Source of the DNA: Candidatus Gastranaerophilales bacterium
GTDB taxonomy: Bacteria > Cyanobacteriota > Vampirovibrionia > Gastranaerophilales > Gastranaerophilaceae
NCBI GenBank assembly: GCA_900769645.1
Contig: CAAGHI010000085.1
Span: 1 to 10,789, forward strand
Length of the DNA stretch: 10,789 nt
Direction of reading: 5' to 3'
The notes beneath the pieces are model-generated. The model was not told the origin of the DNA and made no database searches. It was given only the letters and a program-made list of their open reading frames with translations. Below are positions 1 to 7,236 of the stretch, piece by piece. Position 1 is the first letter of the stretch; every line of letters starts with the position of its first letter. A program made the translations under genes and the position numbers.

Positions 1-749
1 CTCCAAGTGGCAGTTTAGGAGGAGCAAGACCAAAAGGTTGTGTAGTAGATAAAGGTCAACTTTTTTTAGCTAAGTTTCCTTCAATAAACGATCAAGATAT
101 TCAGTTGTCAAAGTGCGAGAAAGTATATTTAGATTTGGCAAAAGAAGCTGGTATCAGAGCTTGCTCATCTAAAGTTATTGAATCGAAGTTTGGAGATGTT
201 CTTCTTTTACCAAGGTTTGACCGAAACTCAAATAACACCAGAATTCCTTTTATGTCTGCAATGACGGCTCTTGGATTGTCAGAAAATGATGAGTTGGATA
301 ATTACAGCTATGTAGATCTTGCAATGTCAGAGTTCATGACGTCAAAAGAACAAAAGCAAGAATTATTCAGAAGAATGCTCTTTAATGGACTTTTTGGAAA
401 TACAGATGACCATTTGAGAAATCATGGTTTTTTACGTATCAATGGAGAATGGCAATTATCTCCAGCTTACGACCTAACACCGAATACAGTTCCCTACAAT
501 AAACAACACCACGCTTTATGTTTTGTTGAAGGAAAAGATCTACCTTCACTTGAGCTTTTTGACGAGATAAAAGACTTCTTTGATGTTGATGACAAAATTT
601 ATAAATCAATATTGCTTGATATGAAGAAAGCTCAAGAATCATCTCTTACTTTGCTTAAGAAGAATAAAGTATCTCCAGATAACATAAAACTTCTGCAAAA
701 CAATTTTGATCATGATGACTTTAGGAAAATTGGTCTAAACCTATATTGA
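1..749 (+). CDS. HipA-like serine/threonine kinase, 3' part (5' end outside the window)
   Basis: The open frame runs in from the left edge (first full codon at 3) and stops at 747-749, giving about 248 residues of a family that is usually 400-440 long, so the N-terminal third is outside the window. A TTG at 105 is not the true start, because recognisable HipA sequence lies before it. Seen: the motif SLGGARPKG near the left edge, matching the phosphate-binding loop region of HipA kinases; GNTDDHLRNHGF at about 396-431, the catalytic loop with the Asp and Asn of the family; and SPAYDLTPNT just after, the metal-binding Asp of the DFG-like motif. The catalytic core therefore looks intact. Family knowledge: HipA proteins are toxins of type II toxin-antitoxin pairs that phosphorylate translation factors such as glutamyl-tRNA synthetase, and are neutralised by a HipB-type DNA-binding partner. 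The partner, if present, would lie upstream. There is no sign that this gene is part of the CRISPR operon: the tracrRNA gene converges on it. Confidence 0.87.
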   Translation, partial: PSGSLGGARPKGCVVDKGQLFLAKFPSINDQDIQLSKCEKVYLDLAKEAGIRACSSKVIESKFGDVLLLPRFDRNSNNTRIPFMSAMTALGLSENDELDNYSYVDLAMSEFMTSKEQKQELFRRMLFNGLFGNTDDHLRNHGFLRINGEWQLSPAYDLTPNTVPYNKQHHALCFVEGKDLPSLELFDEIKDFFDVDDKIYKSILLDMKKAQESSLTLLKKNKVSPDNIKLLQNNFDHDDFRKIGLNLY

Positions 750-773
750 TTCCCATTAAGAACATCAACGACG

Positions 774-817
774 AAAAATAATTCAGCCCGAATAACAAAA
801 TATTCGGGCTGAATTAT
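774..817 (-). terminator. Intrinsic terminator of the tracrRNA, possibly shared with the hipA-like gene
   Basis: A perfect 17-bp inverted repeat (778-794 with 801-817) encloses a 6-base loop and contains the GC block CAGCCCG/CGGGCTG. Read on the minus strand the stem is followed by a run of T (the A run 774-778 on the plus strand), which is a textbook Rho-independent terminator. On the plus strand the stem is followed by ATCCCC rather than T, so termination of hipA transcripts there would be weaker, although the stem could still protect that 3' end. Confidence 0.85.
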
Positions 818-864
818 ATCCCCACAACGGGGTACCGCCTAAACGGTGCTTTGAATAAATTTTT

Positions 865-901
865 ATCTAGACTCGTAGTGCTGTTTTAGAGGGGATCTAA
901 A
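865..901 (-). repeat. Anti-repeat of the tracrRNA (degenerate CRISPR-repeat copy)
   Basis: On the plus strand this reads as a diverged copy of the array repeat: ATCTAG (865-870) for repeat positions 1-6, ACTC (871-874) replacing GA, then 13 identical bases (875-887), one change, and 11 identical bases (889-899). Beyond that the copy reads AAAAC where the array repeat has GAC. It lies about 6.4 kb from the array and is used as its complement in the tracrRNA. Confidence 0.9.
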
Positions 902-910
902 ACAGTTCAT

Positions 911-938
911 ATGATACCTGAATTTTGATATTTGTAAA
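911..938 (-). promoter_or_regulatory. Predicted tracrRNA promoter
   Basis: On the minus strand TTTACA (938-933; five of six matches to the -35 consensus) is followed after 16 bp by TATCAT (916-911). The start of transcription would fall at about 903-907, immediately before the anti-repeat. Prediction from motif match and position only. Confidence 0.5.
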
Positions 939-986
939 TAAATATTAGTTTATTTTTTATAAAATGTGATGGTGTTAACATAAAAT

Positions 987-1006
987 ACGAATAGTTAACT
1001 ATTCGT
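987..1006. promoter_or_regulatory. 20-bp perfect palindrome, candidate operator
   Basis: ACGAATAGTTAACTATTCGT is a perfect palindrome lying between the divergent tracrRNA and cas9 promoters. A dimeric repressor or activator site is the likeliest use. The T-rich tail to its right means a weak, low-GC terminator for plus-strand transcription cannot be excluded. It is not explained by the CRISPR repeat, with which it shares no sequence. Confidence 0.55.
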
Positions 1007-1027
1007 TTTCTGTTTTTTATTCTGGCT

Positions 1028-1055
1028 TTAACATAATTTATGTTATATTGATACT
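1028..1055 (+). promoter_or_regulatory. Predicted cas operon promoter with overlapping palindrome
   Basis: Two overlapping readings exist. TTAACA (1028-1033) with a 16-bp spacer to GATACT (1050-1055) has the better -35. TATATT (1044-1049) preceded by TGT (1041-1043) forms an extended -10 element with a poor -35. Either gives a leader of about 45-55 bases before cas9. A palindrome with 8-bp arms, TAACATAA and TTATGTTA around one base (1029-1045), sits directly on the promoter, where a bound protein would block polymerase. The half-site TTAACATAA also occurs at 975-983, 53 bp upstream, close to five helical turns. Confidence 0.45.
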
Positions 1056-1092
1056 GTCGAGATTATTAGATCTCTAAAATTAGTCTACTATC

Positions 1093-1098
1093 AAGGTG
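1093..1098 (+). promoter_or_regulatory. Ribosome binding site of cas9
   Basis: AAGGTG lies 12 bases before ATG 1111. An in-frame GTG at 1096 overlaps this site and has no purine-rich sequence of its own upstream, so ATG 1111 is the preferred start. Confidence 0.6.
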
Positions 1099-1110
1099 CA
1101 AGATAAGATT

Positions 1111-4100
1111 ATGTCCAACTATGACAATTACAGGAAATATGGCGATTACTATATTGGTTTAGATGTGGGTACTGGTTCATGCGGATGGGCTGTTACAGAT
1201 AAGTCATATAATATCTTGAAAGTGTCAGGTAAAAGTTTATGGGGCGTAAGACTTTTTCCTACAGCAGATACTGCAGCAGAGAGAAGATCTCATAGATGTG
1301 CAAGAAGAAGAGTATTTAGGACCCGCCAAAGATTAAATTTATTAGAACAGTTATTTGATCCAGAAATTTCAAAAGTTGATGTTGGTTTCTTTCAAAGATT
1401 AAAGAATAGTGAATTTAAGGAGATTTCAAAAAATAATCTCTTTGGGGATAATTCTTATAAGGATAAAGATTTCTTTAAAGAGTATCCAACTATTTATCAC
1501 CTAAGATATAAGTTGATGAATGAGCCTGTTGATGACATAAGACTTCTCTTTTTAGCGGTTCATCACATCATCAAGCATAGAGGCCATTTCTTATTTGAAA
1601 GGTTAGATGTAAATAACATCGGAGCTTCTTTACCAGAGTTGTGGGAACAATGTTGTTCTCAGTTTGTGGATATTTCTCTTTTTTCAAATGTTTCTGATGA
1701 TTTTCAAGAGATAGCAGATTCTTTAAAGCAGAATTTGATTGATATGCGTGATGACGTTATCAATGTTATAAGAACTTCTTCTGATAAGAGATCAGATCTT
1801 AAAAAAGTTTTTGCTCAATTTAAATCTGTATATGATGAAATTTCAGATCCAGAAGTAAAGAAATCTACAGAGAATAAAGTTAATAGATGGTACTTGTTGT
1901 TATTAGGATATAAGGTAAGTGCCGCAGAAATCTTCACCATAGAAGAGAGTGATGAAGAAGGACTCTCTTGCAAAATTAAATTTAATTCTTCTGATTATGA
2001 TGAACAAATACAAAAAATTAATGATGAGTTCAAAGGTGTTGTTGAATCCGAAAAAGCTGTTTATGATGTAATCAAATTACAAGAAATACTAAAAGACTGT
2101 AATAGTATCTCAGAGTCAAAAGTTGAACTATTTAACAAACATGCAGAAGAACTTAGAATCTTTAAAAGTTTGTTAAGAGAAAGACTTTCTGAGAGTCTAT
2201 TGGCAGAAGTTAATAAAAAAGTAAATGTAGCTAAAAATGAAAAGTTAACTACAGAGCCTAAATCATTTTATAAAGAAATCTTTGAAGAACGAAATAAAAA
2301 TACAGAAAAAGGAAAGATCTGTTTTTACTATGACATCACGCACGGTGATAAATCTGCAAATAAAGAAGCTATAAAAGGCTCTTCAATCTACAAAAGACTA
2401 CAGATTTTAGCTCAAATCCTACTTTGTTCTTCTGAAATCAATAAATTAAGTGAAAAAGAAAAAGTCCTTTTGCACAGGATTGGCGATTTATCTATTTTTG
2501 AAACACAAGTTTCTGCGGATAATTCCGTGATTCCCTATCAAATTAATTTAGCTGAACTAGATAAGATTCTTAAAGTACAAAGTAAAAACTTTGCTTTTTT
2601 ATCAGAAAAAGATGATGCAGGAGTGTCAGTATATGACAAAATAAAAGCTTTGCTAACATTCAGAATTCCATATTACGTGGGACCTTTAAATAATCATTCA
2701 AAGTTCTCGTGGATAGTTAAGAAATCTCAAGAAAAAATAGTCCCTTGGAATTTTGAAAGCGTTGTAGATACAGAAAAGAGTGCTGAAGCTTTTATTAAAC
2801 GAATGACTTCTAAATGCACATATCTCAGCGGAGAGGATGTTCTTCCTAAGAATTCTATTATTTACTCTAAATTCATGGTGTTGAATGTTCTAAATAACAT
2901 CAGAATAAATGGAATGAGGTTAGACGAAGCTCAAACAGGACTAACTAAAAAGGTATTTGACGAACTTTATTGCAATCAAATTAATGTTACTCAAAAGCAG
3001 CTTGTTGCATACCTATACAATAATGGTTTTTTAACAAGTAAAGAAGAACTTACAGGATTCGATGATGAGCAAAAGGTATCAATGTCTTCTTACGTCAAAA
3101 TTAAGAATGCATTAGGGACTGATAATTTTGATATAAATTTTGCTGAGTCTTTTATTAAATATTCAACTCTATTCCCAAATGATTATTTAATGATTGAGAA
3201 AAGATTGAAAAGAGAGTTTTCTTCTGAATGTGCTAAGTTCAATGAAAATTTGTCGAAATTGTGTCGCATTAAGTTTTCTGGATGGGGAAGACTTTCTGAA
3301 AAGTTACTTACAGGACTTTTAGGTCATAATAAAAATTCTGAATTTGATAAAAACTCAATATTAGGTTTCATGCTCAATGGTAAAGGAAATCTAATGGAGC
3401 TTTTAAGTTCAGAATACACTTTCTCTGATTTGATCTCTTCAGAAAATTCAACTTTAGATAAAAATGATGCTTTTTCATACCAAAACCTTGTAGAAGGTCT
3501 ATATGTATCTCCTTCTGTAAAGAGAATGATTTGGCAAACTCTTCTAGTCGTTAGAGAAATAACGAAGAAAATCATGGGCTATGAACCTTCAAGGATCTTT
3601 GTTGAAATGGCAAGAGGTGCTACAGCAGATCAAAAAGGTAAGAGAACTAATTCTAGAAAAAAGTCTATCTTGGCACTATATGATAAGTGCAGAAAAGATT
3701 TTGATATCAGTGAAATATATAGTTCTTTAGAAAAACAAGACGACAATAAGTTATTGAGTGACAAAATCTATCTCTACTACACTCAGCTAGGAAAGAGTAT
3801 GTATACAGGAAATAAGATAGAGCTTGAAGACTTGCTGAATAACTCAAAACAATACGATATTGATCATATTATTCCACAATCACTAACTAAAGACGATAGT
3901 ATTGACAATAGAGTCCTTGTGGAAAGAACAGTAAATGAAGAAAAAGATAATAATTACCCTCTTTCATATCAAATAAGAGAAAATCAAACACAATTCTGGA
4001 AACATTTACTAGATTTAGGATTGATCTCCAAGTCAAAGTTTGAAAGGCTTATCAGAAGTACATCTCTCTCAAATTCTGAAAAAGAAGGTTTCATTGCTAG

Positions 4101-5373
4101 ACAATTAGTGGAGACCAGACAGTCAACAAAGGCAATTGCTGGCTTACTATCTAAACTCTACAAGAAAGCTAAAATTATCTATCCTAAAGCAGGATTAACT
4201 GCAGATTTTAAGCAAAAGTTTGATCTAATAAAAGTTAGAGAGTTAAACGATCTTCATCATGCTAAAGACGCATACTGTAACATTGTAGTTGGGAACGTAT
4301 ATTTTGAGAAATTTACAAGTAAGTACCAGTACGTCATTGCGAATAATGAAAGATATTCATTCAGTACTAGTGACACATCTTATATTTTTACAAATCAGAA
4401 TGAAAAAAGACTTCAGCAATCTGGAATATGGGATTCTAGAAATGGCTGTTCTATATCAGTAGTAAGAAAAAATTATTACAGAAACAATATATTAAAAACA
4501 ATAAAGCAAGAAGAAGTAAAAGGAAAACTATTTGATCTAACTTTGTATGGACCAAGCAAAGCAACCATAAAAAAGAAGAAACATCTTGGATGTGAATACG
4601 GTGGATATGATAAAGACTACAATACTTTTTTCAGCTTTATTTCTTTCATTAGTAAGAAGAAAAAAATATACAGGTTCATCGGAATACCTTTAAGAATAGT
4701 TGAAAATTCAAATAACATTCATGACAGCATTGTACAGTATTTGTTAGATGAGAAATTTGAAAATCCACAAATTCTTATTGAGAAATTGCCTTTTCCTTTT
4801 ATTTTAAAAAACAACGAGACAGGATTTTTATACAAAGTTTCGTCGTATGAAAAGGCAAATAAAAGAATAACTTTACAGCAATTCAATTCATTAATCTTGT
4901 CTATAAGATCTCAAAAAATTTTAAAGGCGATTGAGTCTTTTGAAAGAAAAGTTAAGTTGAATGATAAGAAAGTCAACTTTGTTTATGATGAGAAGAAAAG
5001 TGGATTTTCAGAACAAGATTTAACGAATTTGTTTAGTGAGTTAAAGTCAAAAGTAGAAAATACATTTTTCAATTGCTTACCTGCGGTTATTACCAATGTG
5101 TTGAAAAATATTGATTTGCAGACCTATAGAGTGAAAGAAAAAGATTCTGACGAAAGATTATTAACCATTGAACAAAAAGTTCATGTTGTTGTTGAATTGT
5201 TAAAAGCCTTTCAAAGTAATGGGGCCTCTAGCGATCTGCACGATATTGGAGAATCGAAAAACTCTGGTATTGTTAGAACTACAGAGTTAGATTTTGAAAA
5301 ATACTCAATAATTAATTACTCAGTAACAGGATTTTACTTTATAGAGACTAAGTTGAGAGATTTAATAAAATGA
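1111..5373 (+). CDS. cas9: Cas9, type II-A RNA-guided DNA endonuclease
   Basis: Interference nuclease of the system; in this family it also takes part in selecting new spacers. From ATG 1111 it is 1420 residues, within the usual range for large type II-A Cas9. Domains: RuvC-I with IGLDVGTGSCGWA (catalytic Asp18); arginine-rich bridge helix at about 57-82; a long helical recognition lobe to about 790; RuvC-II with FVEMARG (Glu832); HNH with YDIDHIIPQS (Asp918, His919, plus Asn933 and Asn942 at the places of SpCas9 Asn854 and Asn863); RuvC-III with HHAKDAY (His1050, Asp1053); and a lysine-rich PAM-interacting domain from about 1120 that includes the conserved YGGY. All catalytic residues are present, so both strands should be cut. 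HHAKDAY has Lys where HHAHDAY is usual, at a non-catalytic place. The C-terminus lacks the SpCas9 Arg1333/Arg1335 pair. From memory, the closest relative by pattern is Treponema denticola Cas9. The stop overlaps the cas1 start. Confidence 0.98.
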   Translation: MSNYDNYRKYGDYYIGLDVGTGSCGWAVTDKSYNILKVSGKSLWGVRLFPTADTAAERRSHRCARRRVFRTRQRLNLLEQLFDPEISKVDVGFFQRLKNSEFKEISKNNLFGDNSYKDKDFFKEYPTIYHLRYKLMNEPVDDIRLLFLAVHHIIKHRGHFLFERLDVNNIGASLPELWEQCCSQFVDISLFSNVSDDFQEIADSLKQNLIDMRDDVINVIRTSSDKRSDLKKVFAQFKSVYDEISDPEVKKSTENKVNRWYLLLLGYKVSAAEIFTIEESDEEGLSCKIKFNSSDYDEQIQKINDEFKGVVESEKAVYDVIKLQEILKDCNSISESKVELFNKHAEELRIFKSLLRERLSESLLAEVNKKVNVAKNEKLTTEPKSFYKEIFEERNKNTEKGKICFYYDITHGDKSANKEAIKGSSIYKRLQILAQILLCSSEINKLSEKEKVLLHRIGDLSIFETQVSADNSVIPYQINLAELDKILKVQSKNFAFLSEKDDAGVSVYDKIKALLTFRIPYYVGPLNNHSKFSWIVKKSQEKIVPWNFESVVDTEKSAEAFIKRMTSKCTYLSGEDVLPKNSIIYSKFMVLNVLNNIRINGMRLDEAQTGLTKKVFDELYCNQINVTQKQLVAYLYNNGFLTSKEELTGFDDEQKVSMSSYVKIKNALGTDNFDINFAESFIKYSTLFPNDYLMIEKRLKREFSSECAKFNENLSKLCRIKFSGWGRLSEKLLTGLLGHNKNSEFDKNSILGFMLNGKGNLMELLSSEYTFSDLISSENSTLDKNDAFSYQNLVEGLYVSPSVKRMIWQTLLVVREITKKIMGYEPSRIFVEMARGATADQKGKRTNSRKKSILALYDKCRKDFDISEIYSSLEKQDDNKLLSDKIYLYYTQLGKSMYTGNKIELEDLLNNSKQYDIDHIIPQSLTKDDSIDNRVLVERTVNEEKDNNYPLSYQIRENQTQFWKHLLDLGLISKSKFERLIRSTSLSNSEKEGFIARQLVETRQSTKAIAGLLSKLYKKAKIIYPKAGLTADFKQKFDLIKVRELNDLHHAKDAYCNIVVGNVYFEKFTSKYQYVIANNERYSFSTSDTSYIFTNQNEKRLQQSGIWDSRNGCSISVVRKNYYRNNILKTIKQEEVKGKLFDLTLYGPSKATIKKKKHLGCEYGGYDKDYNTFFSFISFISKKKKIYRFIGIPLRIVENSNNIHDSIVQYLLDEKFENPQILIEKLPFPFILKNNETGFLYKVSSYEKANKRITLQQFNSLILSIRSQKILKAIESFERKVKLNDKKVNFVYDEKKSGFSEQDLTNLFSELKSKVENTFFNCLPAVITNVLKNIDLQTYRVKEKDSDERLLTIEQKVHVVVELLKAFQSNGASSDLHDIGESKNSGIVRTTELDFEKYSIINYSVTGFYFIETKLRDLIK

Positions 5374-6242
5374 CCTGGAGAGTTGTATCTATTTCACATA
5401 GATCAAAACTTGACTATAAAATGGGATACCTTGAAATAAGACAGGGTAACTCGTTTTCAAAGGTTCATTTAAGTGAAATAGCTACAATCATAATAGAAAG
5501 TACCGCTGTGTCATTAACGACATACCTTATAAATGAGTTGATAGCAAAGAAGATAAATGTAATATTTTGTGATGAAAAACATCTACCATCCTCTGTTTTG
5601 GCTCCATTATATGGTTCTTACGATTCATCTCTTAAAGTAAAAAAGCAAGCAGAGTGGCCATCTAGTTTGAAATCTGAAATATGGCAGTCTATTGTTACTG
5701 AAAAAATACTAAACCAAGCAAAGGTACTTGCTTTTTTGGGACATGAATTAACAGCAATTCAATTAGTAGGTTATTCTGATGAAGTAATGCTAGGTGACAC
5801 ATCTAATAGAGAAGGCTTTGCTGCAAAGGTGTATTTTAATTCTTTATTTGGACAAAACTTTTCAAGAAATTTGGATAGTTTCACTAACAGTGCTTTAAAT
5901 TATGGTTACTCAATTTTAATGTCGGCTTTTGCAAGAGCAATATATTCTTGTGGATGTATAACTCAGCTTGGAATTTGGCATAAAGGCGCAAGTAATAATT
6001 TTAATTTTGCGTGTGATCTAATGGAACCATTTAGACCTGTTATAGATCTTGAAGTAATAGGTTGTAACTTTAATTCTTTTGGGGCGGAAGAAAAAAGAGT
6101 TATAAAAAATATATTAAATAAAGAGTTGCTGTTTGAAGGTCATAAGCAGTATCTAAATAATATTATTCCAAGTTACACAAGGTCTGTTATCGATTCTTTG
6201 AATTCTAACGACATCTCGTATAAGAGAATTTTCCTGTTATGA
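5370..6242 (+). CDS. cas1: Cas1, type II-A spacer integrase
   Basis: Forms the Cas1-Cas2 integrase that joins new spacers to the leader end of the array. At 290 residues it is full length for type II-A Cas1. The metal-binding catalytic triad is visible: Glu148 in DTSNREGFAAKVYF, His204 in GIWHKGASNNFNF and Glu219 in DLMEPFRPVID. The N-terminal beta-rich half, residues 1 to about 95, contains the VSLTTYLINELIAKKI helix typical of the family. ATG 5370 overlaps the cas9 TGA in the sequence ATGA, so translation is probably coupled and no separate strong ribosome site is needed. The 3' end overlaps cas2 in the same way. Nothing is missing or frameshifted. Confidence 0.97.
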   Translation: MTWRVVSISHRSKLDYKMGYLEIRQGNSFSKVHLSEIATIIIESTAVSLTTYLINELIAKKINVIFCDEKHLPSSVLAPLYGSYDSSLKVKKQAEWPSSLKSEIWQSIVTEKILNQAKVLAFLGHELTAIQLVGYSDEVMLGDTSNREGFAAKVYFNSLFGQNFSRNLDSFTNSALNYGYSILMSAFARAIYSCGCITQLGIWHKGASNNFNFACDLMEPFRPVIDLEVIGCNFNSFGAEEKRVIKNILNKELLFEGHKQYLNNIIPSYTRSVIDSLNSNDISYKRIFLL

Positions 6243-6559
6243 GTTATAGGTTCATGCGAATCATCGTAATGTTTGATCTTCCAGTTGAAACTAAAGTCGA
6301 TAGACGGAACTATCGCTTGTTTAGGAGATACCTTCTTCAGTCTGGCTTTATTATGATGCAAGAGTCAATTTACTGCAAATTAGTTCTTAATCAAACGGCT
6401 GGGAATACAGTTCAAAATGGAGTAAGAATGCATAAACCTCCTAAAGGTCTAGTTCAAATGATGAGCATTACGGAAAAGCAGTTTGGTGATATAGAGTATA
6501 TTGTAGGCGATGCTCATACAGAAATTATTAATAGCACAGAAAGGTATATAGAATTATGA
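6239..6559 (+). CDS. cas2: Cas2, type II-A adaptation subunit
   Basis: Small ferredoxin-fold protein that dimerises and bridges two Cas1 dimers during spacer integration. It has 106 residues, the normal size. The first strand MRIIVMFDLPVET contains the conserved Asp13 of the family, followed by RRNYRLFRRYLLQSGFIMMQESIYCK, the usual first helix and second strand. The ATG at 6239 overlaps the cas1 TGA; a second Met at residue 6 (ATG 6254) begins the conserved strand and could also be used. The ATGA overlap at both ends places it in the middle of a coupled operon. Confidence 0.95.
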   Translation: MSYRFMRIIVMFDLPVETKVDRRNYRLFRRYLLQSGFIMMQESIYCKLVLNQTAGNTVQNGVRMHKPPKGLVQMMSITEKQFGDIEYIVGDAHTEIINSTERYIEL

Positions 6560-7236
6560 ATATCACATTTCATGATTTAGATCTTTCATTTGAAATTCAA
6601 AAACAAGTTCCCAATGTTATTGCAATTGAATCTCCTACATATTTTTCTTTAGTTGTCGGATCAATTAACTCATCTGTGTTAGGGGAAAATCAATCATGCT
6701 GTGTAAATGATGAACTAGATTCTATTGATCTATCAAAAAATGCATTTTTATGTTGCAGCCCTTTTTATATAGATTTGAATGATAGAAGGTTCCTTGCATA
6801 TGCAATAAAGCAAATTCAATTCATAGCAAGCAATGAGCCTGCAATTCAAGTTGAACTTTCAGAATCTATTTCCCATCTTCAGTCATCAATATTCAAGTTA
6901 ATAGAAAAATCTGATTTTGATTTAGATTTTTCAAAACCACTATCATTATCATCAATTTTAAAAGTCTTAGGATTAACATTCCAACAGGAAGATATGTCTT
7001 TATTAAGTAAAAACATAGAATATATCAAGCTAATTTCAAAAGTGGTTCCTAACAATCCAGTTCTGTTTTTTGTTAATCTTTATTCGTATTTTGAAGAAAA
7101 TGAAATCTCGGAATTATTTAAATTGAGTCAAGCAATGGAAATAACTTTTGTTGATTTTGAAGGAAATTTTAAAGGCAAATCTTCAATATGCAATGCAACT
7201 CTAACAACTTTAGATAATGATTTGTGTATAATCTAA
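6556..7236 (+). CDS. csn2: Csn2, type II-A adaptation protein
   Basis: Csn2 defines subtype II-A. Known members form tetrameric rings that slide on double-stranded DNA ends and are needed for spacer acquisition with Cas1, Cas2 and Cas9. At 226 residues this matches the short Csn2 form (S. pyogenes about 220). Sequence is poorly conserved in the family, but the block FDLDFSKPLSLSSILKVLGL at about 115-134 corresponds to the LDLEYDEITILELIKSLGV region of the streptococcal protein. NPVLFFVNLYSYFEENEISEL followed by a Leu-rich helix and a buried strand (ITFVDFE) matches the C-terminal head. Position between cas2 and the array is the standard one. ATG 6556 overlaps the cas2 stop; AAGG at 6541-6544 is a plausible additional ribosome site. 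Its 3' end contains a TATAAT that may serve the array. Confidence 0.92.
   Translation: MNITFHDLDLSFEIQKQVPNVIAIESPTYFSLVVGSINSSVLGENQSCCVNDELDSIDLSKNAFLCCSPFYIDLNDRRFLAYAIKQIQFIASNEPAIQVELSESISHLQSSIFKLIEKSDFDLDFSKPLSLSSILKVLGLTFQQEDMSLLSKNIEYIKLISKVVPNNPVLFFVNLYSYFEENEISELFKLSQAMEITFVDFEGNFKGKSSICNATLTTLDNDLCII
7227..7232 (+). promoter_or_regulatory. Candidate -10 element of the array promoter
   Basis: A perfect TATAAT lies in the last codons of csn2, about 70 bp before the first repeat. Transcription would start near 7239, at the beginning of the leader. No good -35 is seen (CAACTT at 7205-7210, spacing 16), so the call rests on the -10 and its position. Confidence 0.4.

Larger units (their letters stand above)
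774..906 (-). ncRNA. tracrRNA
   Basis: This RNA pairs with the array repeat to give the dual guide for Cas9 and the substrate for RNase III. The minus strand, read from about 906 downward, carries in order: an anti-repeat (901-865) complementary to the array repeat, a short AT-rich linker, a small hairpin ACCG/CGGT (847-834) in the position expected for a nexus, a CCCC/GGGG hairpin (832-820) and a 17-bp terminator. The predicted duplex with the crRNA is 6 bp, then a bulge of 2 crRNA bases (GA) against 4 tracrRNA bases (GAGT), then 13 bp, one mismatch and 11 bp. The lower stem and bulge have the layout known from Streptococcus pyogenes. Position upstream of cas9 on the opposite strand also matches that system. 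The 5' end is inferred from the promoter and may be off by a few bases. A further hairpin (905-896 with 890-881) folds the 5' end onto the anti-repeat. No transcript data are available, and nexus assignment is by position only. Confidence 0.88.

Noticed and set aside
905..1000. A long tracrRNA form acting as a natural guide against the cas promoter, as in S. pyogenes
   Set aside because: Reading the upstream minus strand I found only about six matching bases (GTATCA) with the promoter region and no upstream partner for the lower stem, which is not enough to claim it.
1096..1110. GTG 1096 as the cas9 start, adding five residues
   Set aside because: The GTG lies inside the likely ribosome site AAGGTG, has no such site of its own, and ATG 1111 lies in the same frame at a usable distance.
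3324..3575. Minus-strand open frame inside cas9, with similar ones at 439-642 and 6173-6361
   Set aside because: They are antisense to well supported conserved coding regions and show no recognisable domain.
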